Below are positions 31,557-44,136 of a stretch of DNA of 64,000 bases, one piece after another. Below the pieces are notes generated by a model that saw only the letters and a program-made list of their open reading frames with translations, made no database searches and had not been told where the DNA came from. The stretch covers positions 558,001 through 622,000 of the forward strand of contig BSBN01000445.1 in assembly GCA_027924645.1 (NCBI GenBank). The letters are read 5' to 3'. Origin of the DNA: Cunninghamia lanceolata (taxonomy: Eukaryota > Streptophyta > Pinopsida > Cupressales > Cupressaceae). Both the position numbers and the translations under genes were made by a program. Position 1 is the stretch's first letter; every line of letters begins with the position of its first letter.

Positions 31557-32577
31557 TCAAGGATACCACAAACCATACTCAACTGTTCCTTTTAGATACC
31601 TAAAAATTCTTTTGATTGCCATGACATGAGATTCTCTGGGATCAGCCTGGAATCTCACAACAAGACCAACAGCTTGCATTATATCTGGTCTATTTTGAGT
31701 GAGATACAATAATCCTCCAATCATTGATCTGTACTTTATCTGATCTGCCTTAGGAGAGTCATCATCTTTGCTCAACTTACATCTAGTTGCCATGGGAGTA
31801 TTCATTGGATTTGAATCTTCCATTCCAAATTTCCTCAACAATTCTTTCACATATTTGGTTTGAGAAATAAAGATTCCTTTCTTTGATTGAGTAATTTGCA
31901 GACCCAAGAAGAAATTCATTTCACCAAGCATTGACATCTCATACTCACTTTTCATTTGATTTGCAAAGGTTTTACACATACTGTCTCTTCCTCCAAAGAT
32001 GATATCATCAACAAATACTTCAACAATCAAGATGTTTTCATGATCAATTTTGAAATATAAGTTACTGTCAGCAGTACCTTTGTTGAAGTCAATCTTCAAA
32101 AGATGTTTGTCCAATCTTTCATACCAGGCTCTTGGAGCTTGCTTTAGTCCATACAGTGCCTTCTTCAGCTTGCAGAACATATCACTATGCTCAGATAATT
32201 GAAATCCATCCGGTTGTTCAATGTACACTTCTTCTTCTAAGTCACCATTCAAGAAAGTAGATTTGACATCCATTTGATACACCTTGAAATCCTTGAAGGT
32301 AGAAAATGCAAGAAATAATCTGACTGCTCCAATTCTTGCCACCAAAGCAAAAGTTTCTTCAAAATCAATTCCTTCTATTTGAGAGTAGCCCTTGTAGACC
32401 AATCTGGCTTTATTTCTGATTACTTCACCAACTTCATTTAGTTTGTTCCAGAAGACCCATTTGGTTCCAATCACATTCTTATTTCTAGGTCTGGGAACAA
32501 GATCCCAAGTGTGATTTTTCTCAATTTACATCAACTCTTCCTCCATTGCTTTGGTCCAGTTTTCATCATTGCAGGCT
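31557..32577 (-). pseudogene. Element C reverse transcriptase
   Basis: A 305-codon open block (32474-31557) plus an upstream degenerate start. Copia RT landmarks in order are MIGTKWVF at the beginning, [56 protein letters not shown], the catalytic [21 protein letters not shown], and [16 protein letters not shown]. All core residues appear present, so this is the best-preserved enzyme of element C. It copies element RNA into DNA in the virus-like particle. Confidence 0.95.
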
Positions 32578-33888
32578 TCATTTTATTGTCTTAGGTCCAA
32601 TCTTTGAAATTAGACAATATTCATCTGAGTTTTGAGCAATTTTCCTTCTAGTTTGGACACATTTGCTTTTGTCACCTATGATCTGATCTTCAGAGTGGTT
32701 CAGTTTTACATACCTTGGAACTTTGGGAGTTTCTTGCACTTCTGCTTCTTGATCAGGCTCATTTAGACCTATCTCTTCTTCCTGATTTACCGGATCAGTC
32801 TGAATCTGACTTTTAGAAGAGGATTGAACTCCTTGAACCAAAACACCATTTTGATCATCTTCATCATATTCATAAAACCTTGAGGGTTTCTCTATTCCCT
32901 CATCAACCTTCACATTTGTACTTTCTATCATCTTTCTTAGTCTCTTGTTATAACACCGGTATGCTTTGCTTTGAGTAGAGTAACCCAAGAATATTCCTTC
33001 ATCACTTCTAGCATCAAACTTGCCTAGATCTTCATCTCTTTTGATGTAACATTTTCTACCAAAGACTCTGAAATATCTTACAGTAGGAGTAATGCCAAAC
33101 CAGAGTTCATAAGGGGTCTTACCGGTATTGTTTCTGATTTGAACTCGATTAAGAGTATAGATTGCAGTGCTAATAGCTTCTCTCCAATAGATCTGACGAA
33201 CATTTGCTTTCATCATCATGGTCCTAGATGCTTCCTAGATGGTCCGGTTCTTTCTCTCCACTACGCCATTCAGCTATGGAGTCCTCAGAGCAGACAACTA
33301 TCTCTTAATTCCATGTTTCTCACAGAACTCTATGAACTCACCGGATGTGAATTCTCCACCTCTATCAGACCTTAGACATTTCAACTTTATTCCTGTTTCA
33401 TTCTATACCATAGCCTTGAATATTTTGAATTTCTCAAGAGCTTCTAATTTCTCCTTTAGAAAGGTCACCCACATCATCTGGGAATAGTCATCAATTAGCA
33501 GCATGAAGTATCTGTCACCTTGAATACTCCTAGTTCTTGCCAGACCACAAAGATCAGTGTGAACTAAGTCCAATAATCTGGTAGAAGACAGTTCCTTGCT
33601 TTTGAATGTGACTCTGCTTAGTTTACCCAATTGACATTCCTTGCACAAGCTGTTAGTAGGTTTCACCAATTTTGGAAGATCTCTTACAGCCTGAGTATTG
33701 CTTATCTTGATGATATTATCAAAATTCACATGACACATCCTTCTATGCCATAACCAACTCTGATCAACTTGAACAAATAAGCGGATTTTACCAGTACCAA
33801 CCAAATGGAAGATGTTACCTTTAGTTTGAGTACCGGATGCAATCTCTGTTCCAAAACTTTCAAAAATTTTGCATTTTCCATCCTTGAA
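32578..33888 (-). pseudogene. Element C integrase region
   Basis: The frame matches the protease block upstream. A pre-integrase/zinc-binding region (33804-33403) has LWHRRMCHVNFDNI and NSLCKECQLGK (HHCC). The core begins LVHTDLCGLARTRS and LLIDDYSQMMWVTFL. A stop lies near 33400 and more follow through the second half of the core (RSDRGGEFTSGEF). The C-terminal part is open again at 33219-32578 with the copia box TPYELWFG and [16 protein letters not shown], then an acidic linker to RT. It integrates the DNA copy. This copy is inactive because of the stops. Confidence 0.93.
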
Positions 33889-34536
33889 TCAGAGATCATA
33901 GCCTTTTCCCACCAACTGTCCAACACTGAGAAGATTGTGCTTCAAACCTTCAACATATAGTACATTACTAGTTTTGTTTCTTCCATCAAACGAAATAGTT
34001 CCTCTTCCTCTAATTCTACCAGCAGAATTGTCACCAAACTTTACCACTCCTCCTTCATACCTCTCCAAATCTACAAACTTATTTTTGTCACCTGTCATAT
34101 GGTGAGAGCATCCACTGTCAATGACCCAATCATCCTTTTCTTCAATTTGGGCAGCTAGAGCTCTTTCCACACTCTTAAGATTGACAGATACAGAGGACAT
34201 TGGATCTTCTTCCTTGATGGCAATGAACACCCATTCATTTCCAAATTGGTCTCCTATCTCTGATTCATCATCTGTTACTCCTTCATTATCATCATCTTCA
34301 TGTACATAGTAACAGTTCTTTTGGAACCTTGGCTTGTTAGGATTTTGCCTTGAAAATCTTTCCGGACACCTTGAGGCAAAATGACCAATCTTATTGCAGT
34401 TAAAACACTTAAAGGGTAATTTTCCTTCATACTTACCGGATCCTCTTGGCAGCCTCTTTGCAATAAGGGCTTCAAGTTGGGTAGTTTCTACTTCTTCTTT
34501 TTCCAGATCTTTTCTTACTTTTTCATACCAAGACAA
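33889..34536 (-). pseudogene. Element C gag C-terminus (zinc knuckle) and aspartic protease
   Basis: An open block of 215 codons. A charged helical start is followed by one intact CCHC knuckle (CFNCNKIGHFASRC, Cys44, Cys47, His52, Cys57 of the block) and an acidic linker. The protease follows, with WVIDSGCSHHMTGD carrying the D-S-G active site and GRGTISFDGRNKT, then LYVEGLKHNLLSVGQL. The stop after GKGYDL separates it from the integrase region. It lies one frame away from the gag N-terminal block. Confidence 0.95.
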
Positions 34537-35210
34537 TTTTCTTGAAGAATTCTCTTCCAGATCAAACCTTTGTTTACTTTAACATAGGCATTGACTTTGA
34601 ATGCAGATTCAATCTTGGGGAGGTCATCTCCAAACTCTATCATTTCAAATGTAGGCAATTGATCTCTTGTGACAGTTGTATGGGCTCTGAATTCTTTAAT
34701 GGCAGCAGCCTTGATTTTATAAGAAGCAGGAAGGGATTTGAGAATTTTACCAACAATCTCATTTTCATCCAAGACTCCACCAGCATTTCTAATTCCACAA
34801 ACCAGCTCATTCACTCTTGGCATAAAAGTGGTAATATTTTCATCATCTCTCATCTTCAATTTTTCAAATTTCCCTTTTAGACTCTGTAACCTTGCACATT
34901 TAACATACTGATCTCCTTCATGAAAAAGTTCCAGTTTATTCCAAATCTCAAAGGCAGTTGGTAGGTCAATAACATTTGAGAGCTCTGAGTCAGATAATGC
35001 ACTTAGAAGAGCCTCTTTGGTTCGTAGATTGTTTTCAGCATCTGTGATTTCATTTAGGGTTGTCAGACCACCTTGTGGGGGTACTTACGCTTTTGTAACC
35101 ATGGACCAGTACGCCATTCCCATACACTGCAAGTGACATTTCATGCGACCTTTCCAAAGAGTAAAATTGGTTCCATCAAACTTCGGACTATCCTTCTTGT
35201 ATGACGACAT
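34515..35210 (-). pseudogene. Element C gag N-terminal (UBN2-type) region
   Basis: Starts at ATG 35210, shortly after the primer-binding site, with MSSYKKD and FDGTNFTLWKGRMKCHL. One stop lies near 35085. The block continues with ENNLRTKEALLSALSDSEL, MRDDENITTFMPRVNELV, LDENEIVGKILKSLPASYKI and FRAHTTVTRDQL. This is the copia gag domain called UBN2 or DUF4219-type in plant annotations. The frame is lost around 34580, before the zinc-knuckle block. Confidence 0.92.
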
Positions 35211-35253
35211 CCTGGATCTCCTCAAGCGGTTAAGCTCCTTTTAGAGGAACTTA

Positions 35254-35265
35254 GCTCTGATACCA
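35254..35265 (-). other. Primer-binding site of element C (tRNA-iMet)
   Basis: Minus strand TGGTATCAGAGC, two bases inside the 5' LTR. Confidence 0.95.
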
Positions 35266-35267
35266 AT

Positions 35268-36509
35268 TGTTAGACTTAGGGCACACAACTAAGAGAGGGA
35301 GGTGAATCAATTGTGCAAAACTTTCTCTCAATTTACACACTTAAATCCTTTTAGTGATTAGCAGCATATTAAGCATGAGACATAATGCATTCAAATCAAA
35401 AGCAGAAACTCATCAACACATGAGACACCAAGATTTTGACGTGGAAAACCTAGTTAAGGGAAAAACCATGGGGTGATTAACCCAAGAATGTATTCTTTGT
35501 TAGAAGAATAGAAAGAACAAAATAGTACATGCCAATTAGGGCTCATTGCCCGAGCACATTGCTCACAAGAGGCTCACTGCCTACAAGAGACACACTGTCT
35601 ACAAAGAAATAAGTATCACATACATGAACTAGAGAATAGCATCTTCACCATGCTTGAATCAGTTCCATTAAGCTCAATACTTCTTCTCTACCTTTCGCTC
35701 TCCTCTTCGCTACCACTCGCTCATCTCCACAAGACACACTACAAAATGACTTCACAATCCTTTATTTATACAAGGCATCGACTTAGGAACAATCATCTAA
35801 GTCGACAAACACCTACAAGAACATCTGCAAGACGTGTAATACATCCAGTCGGCCAGTCTCAAGAAGAACACCAATATCCGGTGGTTATTCTTCAAATGCA
35901 AACTCTAACTTCAATGCAAACCACCAACATGAACTGGACATGATCCAACGATCATCATAACCTTCCCTGAATCACCAAGAACATCCGCACTTCATCAGCC
36001 TACTGAAATTCTTCTCTCCTTCATCCGGAGCTTCAAGAACATAATCTGTCATCACTGTTACAAAGGAATAGGCTCTTCTGGACCTTCAAACCATGAACCA
36101 ATCTAGTTGATACTTCATAGAGACGTCCTCAACACTTCCTCAAATCCGCAGAATGGGATAGTGAATTTCTGGATCTCACCGGACCTATCTGTGACACTCT
36201 ATCACCTCTGAACACTTGCTGGAACCGGTTCTACTTGAGTGACCATAACTTCTTCAGATCTTCATGCAGACCTCTAAAAAGTTGACTGGAGCATCTCAAC
36301 ACTTATATCTACAAACCCTTTAAACTGCATCCTCTGATCCTCAACCTATTGAGGATTTTTACCTTCTTGTCATCACTGTTCTTCACTGTTCTTGATTGAG
36401 ACTAATTTTCTCAATATCCTCAGCACACAGCTCATCTAATCCTTCTCATTAATGCAACATGAGTATGTTGACATCAATGACAACACTGGTTAGGCCTATA
36501 CTTGCAACA
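35268..36509 (-). repeat. 5' LTR of element C
   Basis: 1242 bp, partner of the left LTR. It is followed by target duplication AAGAT at 36510-36514. Confidence 0.95.
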
Positions 36510-36514
36510 AAGAT

Positions 36515-36966
36515 ATCTATACATCATGTGTTGGTTGTTTATATGATTAAGCGAGCTTCCTTTCTACACTACTTCAATCTAGTGCAAGAGATTGTCTACA
36601 ATATGGATAAGAAATTGAGGAACTTTGAGATGTTCAATAGCTTTAGGTTTCCATCCCTTTGGCCTATGTTCTACTACATTAGAATATATCAAGATTGAAT
36701 CATATGTGCATGTAGACATCCACCACTAATTCCAATGGTCTTCTTCCAATTATAAAATGGACCCTTAAAATAGACACTAGGCATGCCACTTCCTCTAAAT
36801 TATCTACCAATTTTTTAGTGCCTATGATCACAATTATCTTGGTACACCCTAGATTCCTACCAAAATGGATTTTCTCCTATGCTTGTTGGATGTAGGGTTG
36901 CATTTGTCCCTCCTAGTAGATATATTATATTTCATCAATCACATAGATATACGAGTCCATAGGTTT
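36515..36966. other. unassigned sequence between elements C and S
   Basis: Continues the host sequence broken at 29494. A stretch reading RASFLHYFNLVQEIVYN has no recognised relative. Confidence 0.35.
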
Positions 36967-36971
36967 TCTAG

Positions 36972-37777
36972 TGTTAGAAATGAAGGAAACCACTACAATA
37001 TGGAAATCTGAAATAAGCTTACAAATCTAAAATATAAACTATAGCATATCAATGGAGATGTAAACTAGCATCAAAGAAACCAACAATACTCAAAAGCCAT
37101 ACACATGACACATAGATTTACATGGAGAAAACCCTTTTGGGTAAAAAACTCCACTAGGAAAAGAGGGAAAATTTGTATTATCTGCAAAGAGATTACAATA
37201 CATTAATTTTCTTCAATTATGCATCCAACTCAACTGCAACTTTGTACCTATAAACAAACAACTCTCATATGTTGTACTTCCTCTAGCTTCTATCAAATAG
37301 AAATTACAAGCTTGTAGAAGAAGATACAAAGTGCGACACCCAACTTGGGAAAAATCCAATGCCCATACTTGGGATATGCATTAATTTCCCTCTTACAACT
37401 ATCATGAAAGATTTTGAATGCCTCTCCTTGGAATAGTCAACAAATAGGCTAAAAATAGCCTTCCACACCTTCTTACAGGTTTTCATAAGATGCCTTGTCA
37501 TAGCTATCCAAAAATAATTGATTCTCTTACAAAATGTAAGCTACAATCTCGGATATTCTCTTACAACTATCATTAAATCAATTAATGAACTTGGACGCCC
37601 CTATTTCACTTGTTTACTATCTTGAGATAAAAATAAATAAATGTTACAAGTCACTGTAATTAAATAATTACTATCGTCGGTGGATTCTACTTCCCTTATG
37701 TTTGCATTTACAATTATAATATTAGGAGTAACTAAATTAATTAGATTTACAAGATTGATGACACCTTAATCCTAACA
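36972..37777 (-). repeat. Solo LTR (element S)
   Basis: 806 bp with TGTTAG...CTAACA ends, flanked by the 5-bp duplication TCTAG (36967-36971 and 37778-37782). It has no internal region. The minus strand carries a stretch TTACCCAAAAGGGTTTTCTCC of the kind common in copia U5 regions, hence the orientation. It is not the same family as B, C or L. Confidence 0.85.
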
Positions 37778-37782
37778 TCTAG

Positions 37783-38657
37783 AACTATTTTTTTTGAAAT
37801 GGAAGCGAAGAGTGATGGGTGAGAAAACCTTGGTTCTGTAAGAACTAAGAACATGCATGAGCTTCCACAAAGACCCTATGATGATGTATAATCCTAATTA
37901 TGTACACAAAAACATGAATATAATGCCCTCTCAGCAGTGCTTCTCTTGGTGACACATCGACATCAAATTTTCACTCCATCGATTCGTCTCAATCCTAACT
38001 TTTCTTCACTTTTGTCCTTGTTGACCATTCTTGTTTTGCATTTTTGACCTTGCCTACATAGCTAATTTTTATCTCAATCCACCCCCTAGAAGCCTTAAAA
38101 TGAACTCCCAGACCAAACCCATCTTTTATAATTGACTTAATTTTTGTTGATTCTCGATCCATACCTATTATTTGCAAATCCCCACCAAGCAACCCTACTA
38201 GTGAAAGTGGGGATCCTATTTAACTTGTCTATTTGGCTTATCTCTAGTGATAGATGGCCTCCTTTTCCCTCCAAGACCTCTCTCCAACCCCTAATTTTCA
38301 CCTAGACTCCTTCCTTTGTGTGTCACCCATGGATCCCCACCTGGCAACCTAACCTGATGAAAGTGGTGACCCTGTCATGTCTTTGAATGTAGATTCTCTT
38401 TCAATTTGGGCCCTAAAAAGCTTTGTTTTTGCTCTAGTTTGCATGAGGATTTAACCTAAACATAGAGTGAACTATTCTTAGTCATCTACCATCTCTTATC
38501 ATGCATAATTAGCTCATATTATCTATACTTTTCACCTCTCTAACTCATGCTAACTCCATTTTTGTCGTCTATGATAAGCTATCATAGCTTCATCACTCTT
38601 CTTTCAGCCCAGTCTTCTCTTTAATATAATATTTAACTCTCCAATTAACGAAGTTAA
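37783..38657. other. unassigned sequence, possibly U3 of element E's 5' LTR
   Basis: No domain is visible. Because element B is inserted at 38658 and the E promoter and primer site lie just after B, part of this stretch is probably the start of the E LTR. Its exact 5' end could not be fixed. Confidence 0.4.
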
Positions 38658-39579
38658 TGTTGCAAGTATGAGGATAACTGGAGTTGTCATTGATGTCAAC
38701 ATACTCATATTGCATTAATGAGAAGGATTGGATGAGCTGTGTGCTGAGGATATTGAGAGAATAAGTCTCAATCAGGAACAGTGAAGAACAGTGATGACAA
38801 GAAGGTAAAAGTCCTCAATAGGTTAAGGATCAGAGGATGCAGTTTAAAGGGTTTGTAGATATGAGTCTTGAGATGTTCCAGTCAAGATTTTAGAGGTCCA
38901 CATGAAGATCTGAAGAAGTTATGGTCTCTCAAGTAGAATCGGTTCTGGCAGGTGTTCAAAGGTGACAGAGGGTCACAGAAAGGTCCGGTGAGATTCAAAA
39001 TTGCATTATCTCATTCTACGGATTGGAGAGAGTGTTGAAGAAGTCCATGTGAAGTAAAAAATAGATTTGTTCATGGTTTGGAGGTTCGGAAGCACCTTTC
39101 TCATTATGACAGTGATGATAGACTGTGTTCTTGAAGTTCCTGATGAAGAAGAGAAGAATTCCAATAAGCTGATAAAGTGTGGTTGTTCCTGATGACTCAG
39201 GAAAGGTTTTGGTGATCTTTGGATCATGTACAATTCTTATTGGCGGTTCGCATTGAAGTTTGAGTTTGCATTTGAAGAATAACCACAGATATTGGTGTTC
39301 TTCCTAAGACAGGCCGATTGAATGTATTACACGTCTTGCAAATGATCTTATAGGTGTTTGCCGACTTAGATGATTGTTCCTAAGTTGATGCCTTGTATAA
39401 ATAAGGGATTGTGAATTCTTTTTGAAGTGTATCTACTTTGGTGTTTATGCTTTATGCTTTCATGAGTGATTAATTGATATGCTATTAAATAACAAAGAGG
39501 ATTTAAGTGTTTGAATTGGAAGCAAGTTTTTGTACAACTGATTCACCCCCCCTCTTAGTTGTGTGCCCTAGATCTAACA
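38658..39579 (+). repeat. 5' LTR of element B
   Basis: 922 bp, TGTTGCAAG to ATCTAACA, same length as the 3' copy. Confidence 0.95.
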
Positions 39580-39581
39580 AT

Positions 39582-39593
39582 TGGTATCAGAGC
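39582..39593 (+). other. Primer-binding site of element B (tRNA-iMet)
   Basis: TGGTATCAGAGC two bases after the LTR. Confidence 0.95.
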
Positions 39594-39636
39594 TAAGTTC
39601 CTCTAAAAGGAGCTTAACCGCTTGAGGAGATCCAGG

Positions 39637-40190
39637 ATGTCGTCATACAAGAAGGACAGTCTGAAGTTTGATGGAACCAACTTCTCTCTTTGGAAAGGTC
39701 ACATGAAATGTCACTTGGAGTGTATGGGACAGGCGTACTTGTCCATGGTCACACAAGCATATACACCTCCACAGGATGGTCTGACAACTCTAAATGAAAT
39801 CACAGATGCTGAAAACAATCTGCGACCAAAGAGGCTCTTCTAAGTGCATTAATTGACTCAGAGCTCTCAAATGTTATTGACCTACCAACTGCCTATGAGA
39901 TCTGGATTAATCTGGAACTTCTGCATGAAGGAGATGAGTATGTTAAGAGTGCAAGGTTGCAGAGTCTCAAAGGGAAATTTGAAAGACTGAAAATGAGAGA
40001 TGATGAAAATATCACTAACTTTATGCCAAGAGTAAATGAGCTGGTGTGTGGAATTAGGAGTGCTGGTGGAGTTTTGGATGAAAATGAGATTGTTGGAAAA
40101 ATTCTCAGATCCCTTCCTACTGCCTAAAAAATCAAGGTTGTTGCCATTGATGAATTCAGAGCCCATACAACTGTCACAAGAGACCAATTG
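39637..40190 (+). pseudogene. Element B gag N-terminal (UBN2-type) region
   Basis: ATG 39637 (MSSYKKDSLKFDGTNF) matches the gag start of element C. An earlier ATG at 39622 in the same frame is unlikely because C begins at the later one. A 1-base deletion near 39829 (CTGCGACC against CTACGAACC in C) throws it into the stop at 39841. The remainder, with LSNVIDLPTAYEIW and MRDDENITNFMPRVNELV, continues in the frame used downstream, with one more stop near 40124. Confidence 0.92.
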
Positions 40191-40970
40191 GCTAGCAAAC
40201 TAGCTGCATTTGAAATGACCGAGTTTGGAGATGATCCCCCCAAGACTGAATCTGCATTGAAAGCCAGTGCCTATGTGAAAGGTAAACAAAGTTTTGATCT
40301 GGGAGAAAACTCTTCAAGGAAGCTGTCATGGTATGATCAAACAAGAAGAGACATGGAAGTGGAAGAAGCAGAAATAGCTCAACTTGAAGCCCTCATTGTA
40401 AAGAGACTGCCAAGAGGATCCGATAAGTATGAAGGAAAATTACCCTTTAAGTGCTTCAACTGCAATAAGATTGGTCATTTTTCCTCAAGATGTCCAGAAA
40501 GATCTACAAGGTCAAATTCTAACAGACAAAGGTTCCAAAAGAATTGTTATTATGTTCATGAAGAAGATGATAATGAAGGAGTAACAGATGATGAATCAGA
40601 GATAGGAAACAAATCTAGAAATGAATGGGTGTTTATTGCCATCAAGGAAGAAGATCCAATATCCTTTGAATCTATCAATCATAAGGTTGTAGAAAGAGCT
40701 TTGGCTGCCCAAGTTGAAGAGAAGGATGATTGGGTTATTGACAGTGGATGCTCTCACCATATGACAGGTGACAAGAACAAGTTCTTAGATTTTGAAAGGT
40801 ATGAAGGAGGAATGGTAAAGTTTGGTGATAATTTTGCTGGTAGAATCAGAGGAAGAGGAACTATTTCTTTTAATGGAAGAAACAAAACTGGTAATGTGTT
40901 GTATGTTGAAGGTTTGAAGCACAATCTTCTCAGTGTTGGACAGTTGGTGGACAAAGGCTATGATCTCTGA
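40188..40970 (+). pseudogene. Element B gag C-terminus (zinc knuckle) and protease
   Basis: A 260-codon open block. It starts in the gag helical region, then has the intact CCHC knuckle CFNCNKIGHFSSRC near 40450-40495 and an acidic linker. The aspartic protease follows, with WVIDSGCSHHMTGD near 40730-40770 and LYVEGLKHNLLSVGQL at the end. It ends at a TGA, and the following sequence reads on in the same frame toward integrase. Confidence 0.95.
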
Positions 40971-42290
40971 TTCAAGGATGGAAAATGCAAAATCTTTGAA
41001 AGATCCAGAACAGAGATTGCATCCAGTACTCAAACAAAAGGTAATATCTTCCACTTGGTTGGTGCTGGTAAAAGTTGTCTGTTTGTTCAAGTAGATCAGA
41101 GTTCTTTATGGCATAGAAGGATATGTCATGTAAATTTTGATAACATCATCAAGATAAGTAATACTCAGGCTGTAAGAGATCTTCCAAAATTGGTAAAACC
41201 TGCAAACAGTTTGTGCAAAGAATGTCAGATGGGTAAACAGAGCAGAGTCTCATTCAAAAGCAAGGATCAGTCCTCTACCGGATTATTGGACTTAGTTCAT
41301 ACTGATCTATGTGGTCCGACAAGAATCAAGAGTATGTAAGGTGATAGATATTTTATGTTACTGATTGATGACCATTCCCAGATGATGTGGGTTACCTTTC
41401 TAAAAGAGAAATCATAAGCTTTTGAGAAGTTCAAAATCTTCAAGGCTATGGTAGAGAATCAAACTGGATTAAAACTGAAATGTCTGAGGTCTGATAGAGG
41501 TGGTGAATTCACATCCGGTGAATTCATAGACTTTTGTGAGAAGCATGGTATAAAAAGATAGTTATCAGCTCCTAGGACTCCACAGTAGAATGGAGTAGTA
41601 GAGAGAAAGCCAGACCATCCAGGAAGCATCCAGGACAATGATGATGGAAGCAAATGTTCCCCAGATGTTTGGAGAGAAGTTGTCAGCACTGCTGTCTATT
41701 CTCTCAATCGAGTTCAAATTAGAAGCAATACCTTTAAGACTCCTTATGAACTTTGGTTTGGCATCACTCCTACTATGAGATATTTCAGAGTATTTGGTAG
41801 CAAATGTTACATTAAAAGAGATGAAGATCTAGGAAAGTTTGATGCTAGAAGTGTTGAAGGAATTTTCTTAGGTTACTCCACTCAAAGCAAAGCATACCGG
41901 TGTTACAATAAGAGACTGAGAAAGATGATAGAAAGTACAAATGTGAAGGTTAATGAAGGTATTGAGAAGCCCTCAAGATTTTATGAGTATGATGAAGATG
42001 ATCAGAATGGTGTTCTGATTCAAGGAACTCAATCCTCTCCTGAAAGTCAGATTCAGACTGATCTGGTAAATCAGGAAGAAGAGATAGGTCTGAATGAGCC
42101 TGATCAAGAAGCAGAAGTGCAAGAAACTCCCAAAGTTCCAAGGTATGTAAGACTGAACCACTCTGAAGATCAGATCATAGGTGACAAAAGCAAAGGTGTG
42201 CAAACTAGAAGGAATGTTGCTCAAAATTCAGATGAATGTTGTCTGATTTCAAAGATTGAACCTAAGACAATAAATGAAGCCTGCAATGAT
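40971..42290 (+). pseudogene. Element B integrase region
   Basis: Zinc-binding part at 41055-41339: LWHRRICHVNFDNI and NSLCKECQMGK, then LVHTDLCGPTR with the first catalytic Asp. A TAA at 41337 and several further stops interrupt the core up to about 41770. There RSDRGGEFTSGEF and the end of the core are readable, with a frame disturbance around 41600-41640. From 41775 it is open again through [16 protein letters not shown] and the acidic linker before RT. Confidence 0.92.
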
Positions 42291-43240
42291 GAAAATTGGA
42301 CCAAAGCAATGGAGGAAGAGTTGATGCAAATTGAGAAAAATCACACTTGGGATCTTCTTTCTAGACCTAGAAACAAGAATGTGATTGGAACCAAATGGGT
42401 CTTCCAGAACAAACTAAATGAAGTTGGTGAAGTAATCAGAAATAAAGCCAGATTAGTCTGCAAAGGCTACTCTCAAATAGAAGGGATTGATTTTGAGGAA
42501 ACCTTTGCTCTGGTGGCAAGAATTGAAGCAATCAAACTATTTCTTGCATTTGCTACCTTCAATGATTTCAAAGTGTATCAGATGGATGTCAAATCTGCTT
42601 TCCTAAATGGTGACTTAGAGGAAGAAGTGTACATTGAACAACCCAATGGATTTTAGTTATCTGAGCATGGTGATATGGTCTGCAAATTAAAAAAGGCACT
42701 ATATGGTCTAAAGCAAGCTCCAAGAGCATGGTATGAAAGGCTGGACAAACATCTTTTGAAGATTGGTTTCAACAAAGGTACTACTGATAGTAACCTATAT
42801 TTCAAAATTGATCATGAAAACATCTTGATTGTTGAAATATTTGTTGATGATATCATCTTTGGAGGAAGAGACAGTATGTGTAAAACCTTTGCAAATCAAA
42901 TGAAAAGTGAGTTTGAAATGTCAATTCTCGGTGAAATGAATTTCTTCTTGGGTCTGCAAATTTCTCAATCAAAGAAAGGAATCTTTATTTCTCAGACCAA
43001 ATATGTGAAAGAATTGTTAAGGAAATTTGGGATGGAAGATTCAAAGCCAATGAATACTCCCATGGCAACCGGATGTAAGTTGAGCAAAGATGATGACTCT
43101 CCTAAGACAGATCAGACCAAGTACAGATCAATGATTGGAGGATTATTGTATCTTACTCAGACTAGACCAGATATAATGTAGGCTGTTGGTCTTGTGGTGA
43201 GATTTTAGGCTGATCCAAGAGAATCTCATGTCATGGCAAT
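42291..43240 (+). pseudogene. Element B reverse transcriptase
   Basis: In frame with the integrase end. It reads [58 protein letters not shown], a TAG at 42654 (probably a changed Gln codon), [18 protein letters not shown], the catalytic [11 protein letters not shown], and [16 protein letters not shown]. Stops follow at 43179 and about 43207. It is otherwise complete and very like element C. Confidence 0.95.
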
Positions 43241-43770
43241 CAAAAGAATTTTTAGGTACTTAAAAGGAACAGTTGAGTATGGTCTATGGTATCCTAGAGA
43301 TCATAATTTTTCTCTTCATGCATATACAGATGTAGATTGGGCAGGAGATGTGGATGATAGGAAGAGTACAAGTGGAGGAGCATTCTTTTAAGCAAGAAAC
43401 AAGAGGCAATATCCCTATCTACAACTGAATTAGAATACATTGCAGCAGTAGGAAGTTGCACTCAACTTTTGTGGATGAAGCAAATGCTAAGAGATATTCA
43501 AGTAGAATATGAGGAGCCTATCACAATTTTCTGTGATAATTCAAGTGCAATAAATATTTCTAAGAATCCGGTGTTGCATTCTAAGACTAAGCATATAACT
43601 ATCAAGTTTCACTTTCTGAGAGAGTAAGTGAACAAGGGTGAAGTCAAATTGGAGTATGTGCCCTCCAAGGATCAACTTGCAGATATTTTTACTAAACCTC
43701 TTCCCAAGGAATCTTTTGAGTATCTCAGGGAGAAGTTAGGGGTCATTGCCCCTCTGGTGATGAACTAGGA
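43241..43770 (+). pseudogene. Element B RNase H
   Basis: Recognisable as the copia RNase H with YTDVDWAGDVDDRKST, a frame disturbance at about 43385-43400, LSTTELEYIAAVGSCTQLLW, FCDNSSAINISKNPVLH, and LADIFTKPLPKESFEYLREK. The first Asp motif reads TDVDWAGD. Stops include one near 43626. Confidence 0.92.
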
Positions 43771-43847
43771 TGCACTGATGTGCATCAGTCCGGTGGATAG
43801 CACAGTCATATCTTGTGATCCTGATTGATGATGGGGAGCTGCTACGT

Positions 43848-44136
43848 AGGGGGAGCAGCTGGTATGATTCTGATGTGTTCAAGTTGCAAGTATGAGCCCT
43901 TTGCCATTGATGTCAAAGGGGGAGAGAAGACATGTGAAAAACAAGTGGTTGATGATCAAAGGTGGAGTAGTAAAGGAAGAGAAGACATGTGAAGGGTTGT
44001 TGCTGATAGGGGGAGCTGTGACAGAAAGGAGAAGTTCTTGTCTTGATGGTTTTTGACATCATATGTTGTCATCAATGACAAAGGGGGAGATTGTTGCAAG
44101 TATGAGGATAACCAGTGTTGTCATTGATGCCAACAT
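43848..44136 (+). other. Purine tracts and inverted repeat at the 3' end of element B
   Basis: Purine tracts lie at 43848-43855, 43914-43924 (CAAAGGGGGAG), 44007-44015 and 44079-44089 (CAAAGGGGGAG, abutting the LTR). The last tract is bracketed by a 19-bp inverted repeat (44063-44081 and 44118-44136, 18 of 19 positions), whose right arm lies in the LTR U3. Confidence 0.8.

Larger units (their letters stand above)
29495..36509 (-). mobile_element. Element C: full-length Ty1/copia element
   Basis: LTRs of 1245 and 1242 bp (29495-30739 and 35268-36509) are flanked by target duplication AAGAT (29490-29494 and 36510-36514). In minus orientation the LTR starts TGTTGCAAGTATG and ends TCTAACA. An exact tRNA-iMet primer site is at 35254-35265. 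The domain order gag, protease, integrase, RT, RNase H defines copia. Multiple purine tracts and a long gag suggest the SIRE/Maximus group, which is an inference. It is nearly the same family as element B, with a longer LTR. It is inactive: frame changes between gag blocks and before RT, and several stops. Confidence 0.95.

Noticed and set aside
31421..31603. Plus-strand frames opposite element C pol (also 33139-33487, 34121-34582)
   Set aside because: Antisense shadows of the copia gag-pol frame.
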